Origin: Mesorhizobium sp. B2-7-1
GTDB taxonomy: Bacteria > Pseudomonadota > Alphaproteobacteria > Rhizobiales > Rhizobiaceae
NCBI RefSeq assembly: GCF_006440735.1
Contig: NZ_VFUA01000071.1
Location: 1-34,963, forward strand
Reading direction: 5' to 3'
Length of the DNA stretch: 34,963 nt
Position numbers and translations under genes: made by a program
Notes under the pieces: model-generated
The model's database searches: none
What the model was told of the DNA's origin: nothing
Seen by the model: the letters and a program-made list of their open reading frames with translations, nothing else
Shown here: positions 7,221-14,495 of the stretch, in pieces
Layout: every line of letters starts with the position of its first letter
How positions within the stretch are numbered: the stretch's first letter is position 1

Positions 7221-9065
7221 TTATCGCGGATAGATCCGGATGCCCTCGGCCACTGAATTGGCGACATGTTCGCGTGTGATGACGCCGACGACATCGGAAG
7301 CCCGCGGGATGCCGCGTCCGCTCACGACTACCGCCATGAAGGCATTCCTGCGCCAAATTCGCTCGATGACATCGGAGGCGACCGTGTCCTCGCCCACGAC
7401 GGTGAAGTCCCGGCTGGCGATGTCGCCGAGGGTCACGCCGGTGCGGGCGCCTCCCAGACCGCGCCGCAGCCCCGTATTGACGCGCAAGACGCCAAAGATC
7501 TGATCGCCTCGGGTGATCACAACATGGCGAAGGCGCCCCTCCGTCTCATGCTCGCGCAGGAACTCGTCGAAGCCCTGCTCCGCCGGCAGAACCATGATGT
7601 CGGCGTCCATGACCTCGTGGGCGTGACGCACAAGGAACATGTTAGCATGCAGCGCTTTGGGGATGGCGCGACCACGCCGCACCAACTTGAGCGTGTAGAT
7701 GTTCTCGCGGGACAGCAGCCGTCGCACACCGACGCTGGTGGCAACCGCGAGGATCATCGGCATGACGATGTCGTATTCGCGCGTCATCTCGAAGGTCATG
7801 GTGACGGCGGTCATCACCGCCCCCGTACCGCCGCCAACCATGGCGCCCATGCCGACCATGGCGAAGGCCGGAATGCTGACCTGAACGGGAACACCGACCG
7901 CCTGCAGCAGCGCCGCGAACCCGCCGCCAAGGGTCGCACCCATGAACAGCGAAGGCGAGAAGATACCGCCGGACGAGCCCCCGCCAAGGCTGATGGAAGT
8001 GGCCACCATCTTACAGACGAACAGCAAGACCAGCAGCCAGACGATGGATGTGTGGCCCGTCAGGATGCTTTCGATCGTGGCATAACCGACGCCGTCGACA
8101 TAGTACTGCCCGAGCGTGACGAAGAGCACGTACATCAGCACACCAAGCGCCAGCATGCCGATCACATGGCGAGTATAGCGGCCGGGAATCTTGTCGAACC
8201 AGTCCTCGGCCAGATGCAGGCCGCGGATGAAGCCCGCTGCCGCCACGCCCACAATCGCACCCAAAGCCGCATAGAGAACCAGTAGGATGACGGCGTTGGC
8301 ATCGGCGGGCAGCGCCTGCAGAGGAGGTACGAGAAAGGCCGGCTGCTGGCCGAAGAACCAGCGACCGACGAAGGTTGCCGTGCCGGTCGCGATAGCCACT
8401 GGCAGAAACGTGCTGACGCTCACTTCCGGCATCATCAGCTCGATGGCGAACATCACGCCGCCGATTGGCGTGTTAAAAGTGGCTGCAATGCCGGCGCCGG
8501 CGCCGGAGGCGACCATGGCAATGCGCTGACCGACCGGCATATTTATGATCTGGCCGAGCGTCGAGCCCAGCGCCGAGCCGATCTGGATAATCGGCCCCTC
8601 GCGCCCGACCGACGACCCCGAGCCAATGGCGACGGCCGAGGCGAGCGATTTTACCAGAGCCACGATCGGCCGGATTTTCCCTTCCTTATAATAGATGGCG
8701 TCCATCACTTCGGGTACGCCGTGGCCCTTTGCCTCCGGTGCGAAGTTGGACACGAGGAAGGTGACGATCACCGCACCAACCACGGGCGCCAGGATAACGA
8801 ACGGTCCCCAGCGACTCGGCGCAGTGAAAACGTTGGCGTCGTAGGCAATGGCCAGCGTGCCGTTGAAGAACAGATTGTGCAGCAGCCCGATCAGATCCCG
8901 AAAGACCACCGCGCCCAGTCCGGTGACGATGCCGAGTCCCAAAGCGAGCAGCGAAAGAGAAAGCAGGTTCAGCCGCCGACTTTGCTCGTCGGCTGGTACC
9001 GTCTCGACGGGATAGAAAGTCTCAAGCTTCCTGATCGGACTTTCCGAATTGCTTGGCGCAGACAT
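7221..9065 (-). CDS. ClC-family chloride channel/transporter with C-terminal CBS domains
   Basis: ATG 9065 (MSAPSNSESPIRK) has AGGAG 4 bases upstream and is preferred over the longer frame from 9167; it gives 614 residues. The membrane domain holds the ClC signatures: GHGVPEVMDA at about 114-123 (position of the canonical GSGIP, with Ser replaced by His), GSSVGREGP with the gating glutamate at about 156, FNTPIGGVMFAIE, and GGSSGGIFSPSLFMGA. The last 140 or so residues form two CBS domains (VMDADIMVLPAEQGFDEFLR, TVASDVIERIWRRNAFMAVV) that in related proteins bind nucleotides and regulate transport. It should move chloride or another anion across the inner membrane. The retained gating glutamate suggests a proton-coupled exchanger, which is inference. 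It is divergent from a MarR gene over a perfect palindrome. Confidence 0.93.
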   Translation of the reverse strand: MSAPSNSESPIRKLETFYPVETVPADEQSRRLNLLSLSLLALGLGIVTGLGAVVFRDLIGLLHNLFFNGTLAIAYDANVFTAPSRWGPFVILAPVVGAVIVTFLVSNFAPEAKGHGVPEVMDAIYYKEGKIRPIVALVKSLASAVAIGSGSSVGREGPIIQIGSALGSTLGQIINMPVGQRIAMVASGAGAGIAATFNTPIGGVMFAIELMMPEVSVSTFLPVAIATGTATFVGRWFFGQQPAFLVPPLQALPADANAVILLVLYAALGAIVGVAAAGFIRGLHLAEDWFDKIPGRYTRHVIGMLALGVLMYVLFVTLGQYYVDGVGYATIESILTGHTSIVWLLVLLFVCKMVATSISLGGGSSGGIFSPSLFMGATLGGGFAALLQAVGVPVQVSIPAFAMVGMGAMVGGGTGAVMTAVTMTFEMTREYDIVMPMILAVATSVGVRRLLSRENIYTLKLVRRGRAIPKALHANMFLVRHAHEVMDADIMVLPAEQGFDEFLREHETEGRLRHVVITRGDQIFGVLRVNTGLRRGLGGARTGVTLGDIASRDFTVVGEDTVASDVIERIWRRNAFMAVVVSGRGIPRASDVVGVITREHVANSVAEGIRIYPR

Positions 9066-9184
9066 GCCGCTCCTTGTCATTGGGTTCGCCCGCCCGAAGC
9101 CGATGGACGGCCCGCAACTGGGCCGCGTCTCTTGCAGCCGACAAACGTCAGCCAAATCTGCTGGCATTTTCAGCTACAATCGAA

Positions 9185-9203
9185 TATGTCATGCCATGAC
9201 ATA
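9185..9203. promoter_or_regulatory. perfect palindromic operator candidate for the MarR regulator
   Basis: TATGTCATG-C-CATGACATA is a perfect 9-bp inverted repeat with a one-base centre, located between the divergent ClC and MarR genes and only 2 bases before the ATG at 9206. Its length and symmetry suit a dimeric winged-helix regulator. Because it covers the place where a ribosome binding site for 9206 would be, either MarR is leaderless or its true start is further downstream. The regulator-operator link is inferred from position. Confidence 0.65.
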
Positions 9204-9205
9204 AA

Positions 9206-9769
9206 ATGGCGGGATTGAGAAGAGTGGCAGAGCGCGAACGACCGGCACTCGGCGATTCAGCACACGAAAACCGTGTGGCGCGCCGTCGCGGCTGGACGGA
9301 CGTTGTGGCCTCGCAAACGATCGATCCCGCGGATGACACTTTCGATCTCGTCGAATCCACGGCTCTTGACGACAGCGTCTATGAAGGACTGGCCGGTTTT
9401 CGCGGGGCGATGCGACGCTTTCTCGCCTTCAGCGAGGCCACGGTGACCGCCGCCGGCGTCACCTCCCAGCAATATCAGGCGATGCTGGCAATCAGGGTGC
9501 ATCCGGACCGGGCAATCATGATCCGGGACCTCGCCCGCGACATGCTGCTGCAGCCGAACGGCGCGGTGCAACTGGTCGACCGTCTGGTCAGCGCCGGTTT
9601 GGTCGAGCGTAAGCAAGCTCCCAGCGACCGTCGCAGCGTCCTTGTGACGATGACTGTCGAAGGCAGCCACCTGCTGGAGAAGCTTGCCGCGGATCACCTG
9701 CGCGAAATGCTGCGGCAGGAGCCATTGCTGGCGGAATCGCTGCGGCGGCTGAGGCATCTGAGCCGATGA
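9206..9769 (+). CDS. MarR-family transcriptional regulator
   Basis: The winged helix-turn-helix core spans residues about 60-180: FRGAMRRFLAFSEATVTAAG, then MIRDLARDMLLQPNGAVQLV as the recognition region, and a wing with ERKQAPSDRRSVLVTMT containing the DRR motif typical of MarR proteins. The frame gives 187 residues, longer than the usual 140-160. The first 50 or so residues have no family match, and no ribosome binding site precedes the ATG at 9206. A downstream start (for example the GTG at 9224) is quite possible. The gene is divergent from the ClC channel and followed after 11 bases by a DUF4336 gene, so it probably controls both, through the palindrome at 9185-9203. Confidence 0.85.
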   Translation: MAGLRRVAERERPALGDSAHENRVARRRGWTDVVASQTIDPADDTFDLVESTALDDSVYEGLAGFRGAMRRFLAFSEATVTAAGVTSQQYQAMLAIRVHPDRAIMIRDLARDMLLQPNGAVQLVDRLVSAGLVERKQAPSDRRSVLVTMTVEGSHLLEKLAADHLREMLRQEPLLAESLRRLRHLSR

Positions 9770-9780
9770 CGCCATGAACA

Positions 9781-10527
9781 GTGACCCCTCGTAAGGAACC
9801 GACGCTGGTGTCCTACGCGCCGCTCAATGTCCTCAAGCCGGTCGCCCCTGACGTATGGATCGTCGATGGCCCTGAAATCACCTTGAACCGGATCGGGCTG
9901 AAACTGCCCTTCACCACCCGGATGACGGTGATCAGAATGAGCAATGGAGACCTGATCCTTCACTCGCCCGTTGAGTTTTCGCCCGGACTTCATTCGGCCC
10001 TCGATAAATTGGGACCCATCCGTTTCCTCGTAGCGCCGAATTCGCTGCACTACTGGTGGATACCGGACTGGAAGGCGCAATTGCGGGACGTCCCCGTCTA
10101 TGCCATCCCCGGCCTTGAAAAGCGCGCCAAAAGGCCGATCCAGGTCGACCAACTGTTGATGGACAGACAGTCTCCCTGGCCGAACGAAATCGATCTTCTG
10201 GTGGTCAAAGGCGACGTGCTGACAGAAGCCGTGTTCTTCCATCGCGTGTCGCGGACGCTGATCCTGAGGGATCTCATTGAGAACTTCGAACTGAACCGCA
10301 TCCACAGCTGGTTCCTCCGCCTGCTTGTGCATCTTTCTGGTGCCGCCGATCCCGACGGCAAGGCTCCGATCGATATGCAATTGACTTTCTTCCGCTCAAG
10401 CCAGGCTCTGCGAAAGGCGGTTCGGCAGATGATTGTCTGGGCGCCAGAGCGCATTATTTTCGCCCATGGCCGCTGGTACGAGAAAGACGGGGTGAAGGAA
10501 CTCAGGCGCGCTTTTCGTTGGGTCTGA
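9781..10527 (+). CDS. DUF4336 domain-containing protein (copy 2)
   Basis: This 248-residue protein is a paralogue of the one at 3492-4250 and shares nearly all of its conserved blocks: NVLKPVAPDVWIVDGPEI, LGPIRFLVAPNSLHYWWIPD, SRTLILRDLIENFELNRIHS and GAADPDGKAPIDM. It has no signal peptide or membrane helix and no HxHxDH metal motif. Its function is unknown. The GTG at 9781 is the longest start; a GTG at 9808 (VSYAPLNVLKP), with AAGGA about 10 bases before it, fits the paralogue's conserved start better. It follows the MarR gene closely on the same strand and is probably cotranscribed with it. Confidence 0.75.
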   Translation: MTPRKEPTLVSYAPLNVLKPVAPDVWIVDGPEITLNRIGLKLPFTTRMTVIRMSNGDLILHSPVEFSPGLHSALDKLGPIRFLVAPNSLHYWWIPDWKAQLRDVPVYAIPGLEKRAKRPIQVDQLLMDRQSPWPNEIDLLVVKGDVLTEAVFFHRVSRTLILRDLIENFELNRIHSWFLRLLVHLSGAADPDGKAPIDMQLTFFRSSQALRKAVRQMIVWAPERIIFAHGRWYEKDGVKELRRAFRWV

Positions 10528-10558
10528 ATGCTTGCGTGGCGCCTTAGGGCCATCTCGA

Positions 10559-11375
10559 TCACGACGGTTGCCGCCGTTTCGGCCGGGAGAAACTATCCGG
10601 GGATCTTACGTCAGAAAGTCGATGTCCCGTCAGATTTTTTCGAATACCGAATCTAATGTCCCAAATTGCCCGATAAGTGCACGTAATTGTGGGTGAGGTC
10701 CGACCCAGAAAGTTCGAAAAGCTTCTAGGACCCCCCGTCGGCAACGCTGTTTGCTGTGCGCTAGTTGCCGCTCCGGACGCGACCGTTTCCGCAAGTGGAT
10801 CAAAGGGTTGCCTGAAGATGGCGTGACCCTCGCCTTTGTGCCATTGGCAGTTCGGCAGCACGAGATTCAAGAGTCGCTTCTTCTCGTGCACAGGCTGTTT
10901 CACAGACAGTCGGCTGGCATTGTGCGCCAGTTCCAACAACCGGATGCCGTCCTCCATGTATGATTCTTCGGCGCTACCATGGCGCTCTATCTCGCGAAGC
11001 AGCCGCGTCTGTTCGGTTCGCCACTGTGCTGACATCCGGTCATAGAATGCGTTGTCGATGCGGCCATCGAGCTTGTCGAGATACATGGCATGCAGCCGAT
11101 CCTCGAGCCGCTTGTACTCGACCCGGCATCGATGGATTGCCTGTTCATGCTCGCGGCGCTCGTCGGCACGGCTGGCCATGAGGGCTGCCTTGACCCATTC
11201 CAGTATCTCTTCGTCGAAATGCAACCGGTCGAGCAGGTCGGCGAATTCCTGATCGAGCACTTCCTCGCGGACATATTTCCGGCGGCAATCACCGTACCCG
11301 CCCCGGCCTTTGGTATGCCCCGTGCAGTGATAGTAGACGTATTTGCCCTTCTTGATCTCAGCGACAAACATGATC
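10559..11375 (-). pseudogene. 3' fragment of a large serine recombinase
   Basis: From about 11375 downward on the minus strand the frame reads IKKGKYVYYHCTGHTKGRGG then YGDCRRKYVREEVLDQEFAD. This is the second half of the recombinase zinc beta-ribbon; the first CxxC is missing. A long coiled coil follows (AIHRCRVEYKRLEDRLHAMY, WRTEQTRLLREIERH), as in large serine recombinases. The resolvase catalytic domain and the Recombinase domain are entirely absent. Upstream, the frame runs directly into a piece of an unrelated membrane protein, so the long open frame 10559-11785 is a fusion by rearrangement rather than a gene. The fragment's end contains repeat copy A (10648-10731). Confidence 0.8.
10648..10731 (+). 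repeat. dispersed repeat, copy A
   Basis: This is the first of three same-orientation copies of a sequence of about 84 bases. The best-conserved part is CCAGAAAGTTCGAAAAGCTT at about 10705-10724. It aligns with 15983-16065 from CGAATCTA through to the core, and with 22340-22411 over the core. Here it lies inside the recombinase frame, where it encodes SFSNFLGR on the minus strand. Confidence 0.6.
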
Positions 11376-11817
11376 GCAGCGCCCAAGCCCCCGGCGAGCG
11401 CCAACGGCTTGCCAATCACAGCGCAGGCAAGGCCGGCCGAAACGGCAACCAACAGCACGAGCGGTGCTGCGAGCACGAGCGACGCCACGCCGGCCATATG
11501 GCAGCGCTGCCGGGCGCAAGCGGCAGCGCCCCGAGGAAGGGCGCGAAGCCGCGTTGAAGGCAGAGCTCGGACACCGCGTTGCCGGCGAGCACTCCGAGCA
11601 CCGCCGAGGCAAGTGGCAGGCCGACAGTCCATAGAAGTTGGTCGTGGCGGAGTTTCGGCGCCGCAGTATCCAAGGCGACCACGATATCGGCGACCGCATA
11701 GGCCAGAAGACCACTGCCGCCGAACGCAATCCAGGCAAGATCGCAGCGCCGCATCGCACGCAGGCCGGCGACCAGCTCGCGCCACAGCAATATCAGGACA
11801 AGCCCGTCGTGCCGCAT
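11360..11817 (-). pseudogene. broken polytopic membrane protein gene
   Basis: From ATG 11817 the frame encodes MRHDGLVLILLWRELVAGLR, then hydrophobic stretches (LAWIAFGGSGLLAYAVADIV, LLWTVGLPLASAVLGVLAGN). At about 11500 the hydrophobic reading moves to another frame (MAGVASLVLAAPLVLLVAVS, LALAGGLGAAIMF), implying a frameshift. At about 11370 it is cut off and joined to the recombinase fragment. At least four membrane helices remain. The gene lies 67 bases after the metal-sensor-like gene on the same strand, so it was probably the fourth gene of that ECF operon. No ribosome binding site was seen at 11817, and the original family was not recognised. Confidence 0.6.
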
Positions 11818-11884
11818 TGGACCGTCATCATATTTCCGATGTTGAAATAAGTCACGGCAATTGTGCCGCGAGTGCGGCGACCGC

Positions 11885-12289
11885 TCATCCGCCGCCGGCC
11901 GGCTTCGCATTGACGTTCTTCATGGCGGCAAGCAGATAATCCTGCACCGTTGCCTGAAGATTGGTCGTGGCGGCGCGCACTGCGGCCATCGCCTGGCTGA
12001 CCGCCGCTTCGTCGAAGGGTCGCGCCTTCTCGACCGCTTTCAGGTCGGCGCGCGCCGCGCGCAGCTGCCGCAGCGCTTCGAACGTGCGGGCGCGGTTGTC
12101 GCGCATGACCGCGCGGAACTCCTTGCGCACCTCAGGCGAATAGGCGCCCGCGACATCCGCCAGCAGCCCGCGCGCAACGGCCGCCTGGCGCAGGCCATGC
12201 GCGGCATAGCCAATGAAGAAGAAGTTGAGGGCAAGCGACAGCGCGAGCACAACCAGCACGGCCGCCCATATCCATGAACGCCTGGTCAT
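11885..12289 (-). CDS. periplasmic heavy-metal-sensor-like protein (Metal_resist/Spy-CpxP type)
   Basis: This 134-residue protein starts with one hydrophobic anchor (WIWAAVLVVLALSLALNFFF), followed by a helical periplasmic domain rich in Arg, Ala and Glu (VRKEFRAVMRDNRARTFEAL and LRAARADLKAVEKARPFDEA). It ends in a low-complexity tail, NAKPAGGG. The pattern fits the heavy-metal resistance/CnrX-CpxP-like family, whose members sense metals or bind misfolded proteins in the periplasm. No His/Met-rich metal cluster is visible, so metal binding is not shown. Its ATG overlaps the stop of the preceding anti-sigma-like gene by 4 bases (ATGA), which makes it a likely part of the sigma signalling complex. 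Confidence 0.75.
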   Translation of the reverse strand: MTRRSWIWAAVLVVLALSLALNFFFIGYAAHGLRQAAVARGLLADVAGAYSPEVRKEFRAVMRDNRARTFEALRQLRAARADLKAVEKARPFDEAAVSQAMAAVRAATTNLQATVQDYLLAAMKNVNAKPAGGG

Positions 12290-12726
12290 AGCGGATCCCC
12301 CTCGCCCGGATCTGCCGCGATCGCCAACCCTCCATCATCTGCAAGCCTGGCGCCCGCAGCCAGCGCCAGAAGTTCGGAATCCTGGGGCTGGTCCTGAAGG
12401 CCTGCTACCTGGTAGCCGGCGAGCGTCGCGGCGACGAGGACGGCTGCCGTGCAAACCGCGAGGCCCGCCGGCGCAACAAGGAAGCGCGGCAGCCGGGACG
12501 GCCGCGCCGCGCCGCACTCGATCCGTGCCATCACCTCGCGCGCCAGGGCGCGATCGTCGCCCTCGACCAGCGCTGCATGCCGCACCAGCCTGTCGAGCGC
12601 GCCATCCGCGCCGGCATCGCCGTCAAGCGCCATGAACGCCAGGGCCGGCCCTCTCAAGGGCACCGGCCAGGCATCGATATCGTCGCCGAAACGGCGCCGG
12701 TTCTTCTCGAATTCCTCGCGTGTCAT
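12286..12726 (-). CDS. membrane protein, probable anti-sigma factor
   Basis: This 146-residue protein has a cytoplasmic N-terminal part (MTREEFEKNRRRFGDDIDAW), a single transmembrane helix at about residues 84-108 (FLVAPAGLAVCTAAVLVAAT) and a short periplasmic tail. It has no zinc motif and no strong sequence match. The case for an anti-sigma role rests on position: it overlaps the ECF sigma gene upstream and the periplasmic sensor gene downstream, each by a 4-base ATGA. A sigma/membrane protein/periplasmic sensor trio recalls CnrH-CnrY-CnrX systems in layout; equivalence is inference. Confidence 0.65.
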   Translation of the reverse strand: MTREEFEKNRRRFGDDIDAWPVPLRGPALAFMALDGDAGADGALDRLVRHAALVEGDDRALAREVMARIECGAARPSRLPRFLVAPAGLAVCTAAVLVAATLAGYQVAGLQDQPQDSELLALAAGARLADDGGLAIAADPGEGDPL

Positions 12727-13334
12727 GAGGACTTCCTTTCGCGGCCCTGGGCCGCATCTGCCAAAAGATCCCTGAGTGTACGGCGCCCTCGCACGAGCAA
12801 CTGCTCGACCGAACCCGTGCTGGTGCCCATCACGTGGGCTATGCCGCCGATGTCAAGCTCGGCCACGGCCCTCAGAAGCAACGCCATCCGCTGACGCTCC
12901 GGCAGGCTGGGCAGGCCTTCGCGCACGATCGCCAGTTCCTGCCTGGCCGCCGTCGCGGTCTCGGCATTTGCTTCCGGCGCCGCGGGCTCCTCGCCGATGT
13001 CGTCCAGGCCGAAGAAATTGCGCAGCGCACGGCGCCGTCGCTGGTCGATGCAGCGGTTGGCCGTGATCCGGTAGAGCCACGTCGAGGCGCGTCCCCTGCC
13101 GGGGTCGAAGCGCGCGGCCTGCTTCCAGACGGTCACGAACACCTCCTGCACCACGTCCTCGGCGTCGGCGGCATGGCCGAGATAGCGCGTGGCGAAAGTC
13201 CGCAGCCCACGGCCATGGCGTGCCATGAGCTCGGACAAAGCCGCCTGACTGCCCGCGGCGATGCGAGCCAGAAGCTCGTCGTCGCCGCGGGACGCTTCAC
13301 CCGGCACGGCGGCCGGCACCGGTTGACGAAGCAT
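12723..13334 (-). CDS. ECF-family RNA polymerase sigma factor
   Basis: This 203-residue protein has region 2 at residues about 30-100 (LGHAADAEDVVQEVFVTVWK and STWLYRITANRCIDQRRRR) and region 4 at about 140-190 (LPERQRMALLLRAVAELDIG, then IAHVMGTSTGSVEQLLVRGR). The linker is acidic (EEPAAPEANAETATAA). The ATG at 13334 is the longest plausible start and gives an N-terminal extension of about 20 residues before region 2; a shorter product cannot be excluded. It leads a tightly overlapping operon (ATGA junctions) with a membrane anti-sigma candidate and a periplasmic metal-sensor-like protein. The neighbouring secreted EF-hand and GPNG proteins are possible targets, but no shared promoter motif was found upstream of this operon. 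Confidence 0.88.
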   Translation of the reverse strand: MLRQPVPAAVPGEASRGDDELLARIAAGSQAALSELMARHGRGLRTFATRYLGHAADAEDVVQEVFVTVWKQAARFDPGRGRASTWLYRITANRCIDQRRRRALRNFFGLDDIGEEPAAPEANAETATAARQELAIVREGLPSLPERQRMALLLRAVAELDIGGIAHVMGTSTGSVEQLLVRGRRTLRDLLADAAQGRERKSS

Positions 13335-13410
13335 CGACGGCGAGGACGAAATCCGCGACGGTCCGGCTCGGCAGAAGGGCGAATTCCGACGTCAAGTCCC
13401 TCACCAGATG

Positions 13411-13794
13411 TCAGCGGCGCCAGCGGCGAAAGCCGTGAACCGTGTTGCCGTTCGGGCCTGTGAAGCTGCCGACCGAACGGCCGCGAAACGGCCCGGCCGC
13501 GGAATAGCGCTGGCCCGAAACGGTCTTGCCGTTCGGCCCCGTGGCAGAATAGCTCCTGGAGCAGCGGTCAACAACGCCGGCCTTGCAGGTGGAACCGGAC
13601 GTGTAAGTGCCGCCGTTCGGTCCGGTTCGCGTCGTCGAGCCCGTATAGACGTTGCCGTCCGGGCCGACACTGCGGCTCAACTCGCCGCCATGCGCGGTCT
13701 TGCGTGTCCAGTCTTCCGCCGAGGCAGGGGAAGCGGTCGACCAGACCACCATTGCGCCGAGGCTTAGCAGTGCAAGTTTGGCTTTGGAAATCAT
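13411..13794 (-). CDS. secreted protein with GPNG repeats
   Basis: ATG 13794 (MISKAKLALLSLGAMVVW) is chosen because AAGGA lies about 10 bases upstream and it begins directly with a signal peptide, with predicted cleavage after ASAEDW. The 127-residue product is built from a repeated GPNG unit within beta-turn-like segments (SVGPDGNVYTGST, RTGPNGGTYTSGST, SATGPNGKTVSGQRY, FTGPNGNTVHGFR). Two cysteines flank the middle (STCKAGVVDRC). It ends in a basic tail, RRWRR. The repeats suggest an extracellular or envelope structural protein; no known family was recognised. It lies just after an EF-hand gene on the same strand and is likely cotranscribed with it. Confidence 0.7.
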   Translation of the reverse strand: MISKAKLALLSLGAMVVWSTASPASAEDWTRKTAHGGELSRSVGPDGNVYTGSTTRTGPNGGTYTSGSTCKAGVVDRCSRSYSATGPNGKTVSGQRYSAAGPFRGRSVGSFTGPNGNTVHGFRRWRR

Positions 13795-13826
13795 ATCACG
13801 TTTTTCCTTCCAGGTCGTGCGTCGGT

Positions 13827-14261
13827 TCACTTGGCGTGAGCGGAGACGATGTTGCGAATGGTCGCGATCTCGTCGGCGGAGAGCCTGCCGTCGCCGTTGC
13901 GGTCGGCGAGATCGAAGAGCGGCGTGCTCGCCTGAAACTCGTTCTCGGCGACCTTGCCGTCACCATTCCTGTCCATGCGCCGCAAACGATTGCCGAGGCG
14001 GGCCTCGGCCGCCTCGGCGCGGTCGTCGATGGCTTGCCGGGCAGTTTCGATCTCCTTCTCGTCGATGATTCCGTCCCCGTTGCGGTCGAGCCTTTTGAAC
14101 ATACGTTCGCGGGCGGCGAGGATCTCGTCCTTCGAGATCGTCCCGTCGCCATTGGTGTCGAGGCGCTGGAGGATGCGCTGGCCGGGCATGTCGTGCGCCG
14201 CGGTGGCGCAGATCGGCGTGAGGCCTAGAAGCAGGCCCGCAAAGATCGCTGAGCGTATCAT
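13827..14261 (-). CDS. secreted EF-hand calcium-binding protein (four loops)
   Basis: This 144-residue protein begins with a signal peptide (MIRSAIFAGLLLGLTPICAT) and carries four canonical EF-hand loops: DTNGDGTISKDE, DRNGDGIIDEKE, DRNGDGKVAENE and DRNGDGRLSADE. All have the D-x-[DN]-x-D-G pattern with an acidic residue at position 12, so all four should bind Ca2+. It is predicted to be periplasmic or exported, with calcium buffering or sensing as the likely role. It is divergent from another EF-hand protein at 14496-14918, and the shared intergenic region has repeated GCGTAGGAG motifs. The GPNG protein follows on the same strand. Confidence 0.85.
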   Translation of the reverse strand: MIRSAIFAGLLLGLTPICATAAHDMPGQRILQRLDTNGDGTISKDEILAARERMFKRLDRNGDGIIDEKEIETARQAIDDRAEAAEARLGNRLRRMDRNGDGKVAENEFQASTPLFDLADRNGDGRLSADEIATIRNIVSAHAK

Positions 14262-14328
14262 GGGTGGTTCCTTTCGATTGTGACGTCGCGGGGGAGCGAC
14301 TGTCGATCAATACGCAGCCCGGTCCGTG

Positions 14329-14445
14329 CTCCTACGCCCGCGGCCGGATTTTTTTCGTTGGCCGCCATAGCGTCAGTCCCGGGCATCGAGTTCTCAAAAA
14401 AAATTGCGGGCGGCGCGTAGGAGCCGCCGAACTCCCGCGTAGGAG
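14329..14445. promoter_or_regulatory. three GCGTAGGAG-type boxes between divergent EF-hand genes
   Basis: The nonamer GCGTAGGAG occurs at 14415-14423 and 14437-14445 as direct repeats 22 bases apart, about two helical turns. Its inverted copy CTCCTACGC lies at 14329-14337. All lie between two divergent EF-hand genes, so they are candidate operators or sigma recognition elements for both. The factor is unknown. Confidence 0.45.
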
Positions 14446-14495
14446 ACGCTGCAGGGACGGTCCGCGGCGGGCCGTCGATTACAGTGGAGACCCAG

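Noticed and set aside
7266..8285. 339-residue plus-strand frame in the ClC gene
   Set aside because: It is a shadow of the ClC coding sequence, with low-complexity composition (many H, D, R residues) and no domain.
10559..11785. A 408-residue minus-strand open frame as one gene
   Set aside because: It joins unrelated parts: an unlikely N-terminal region, a piece of a membrane protein and a recombinase zinc-ribbon plus coiled coil, while the membrane protein's own start lies in another frame. It is a fusion by rearrangement.
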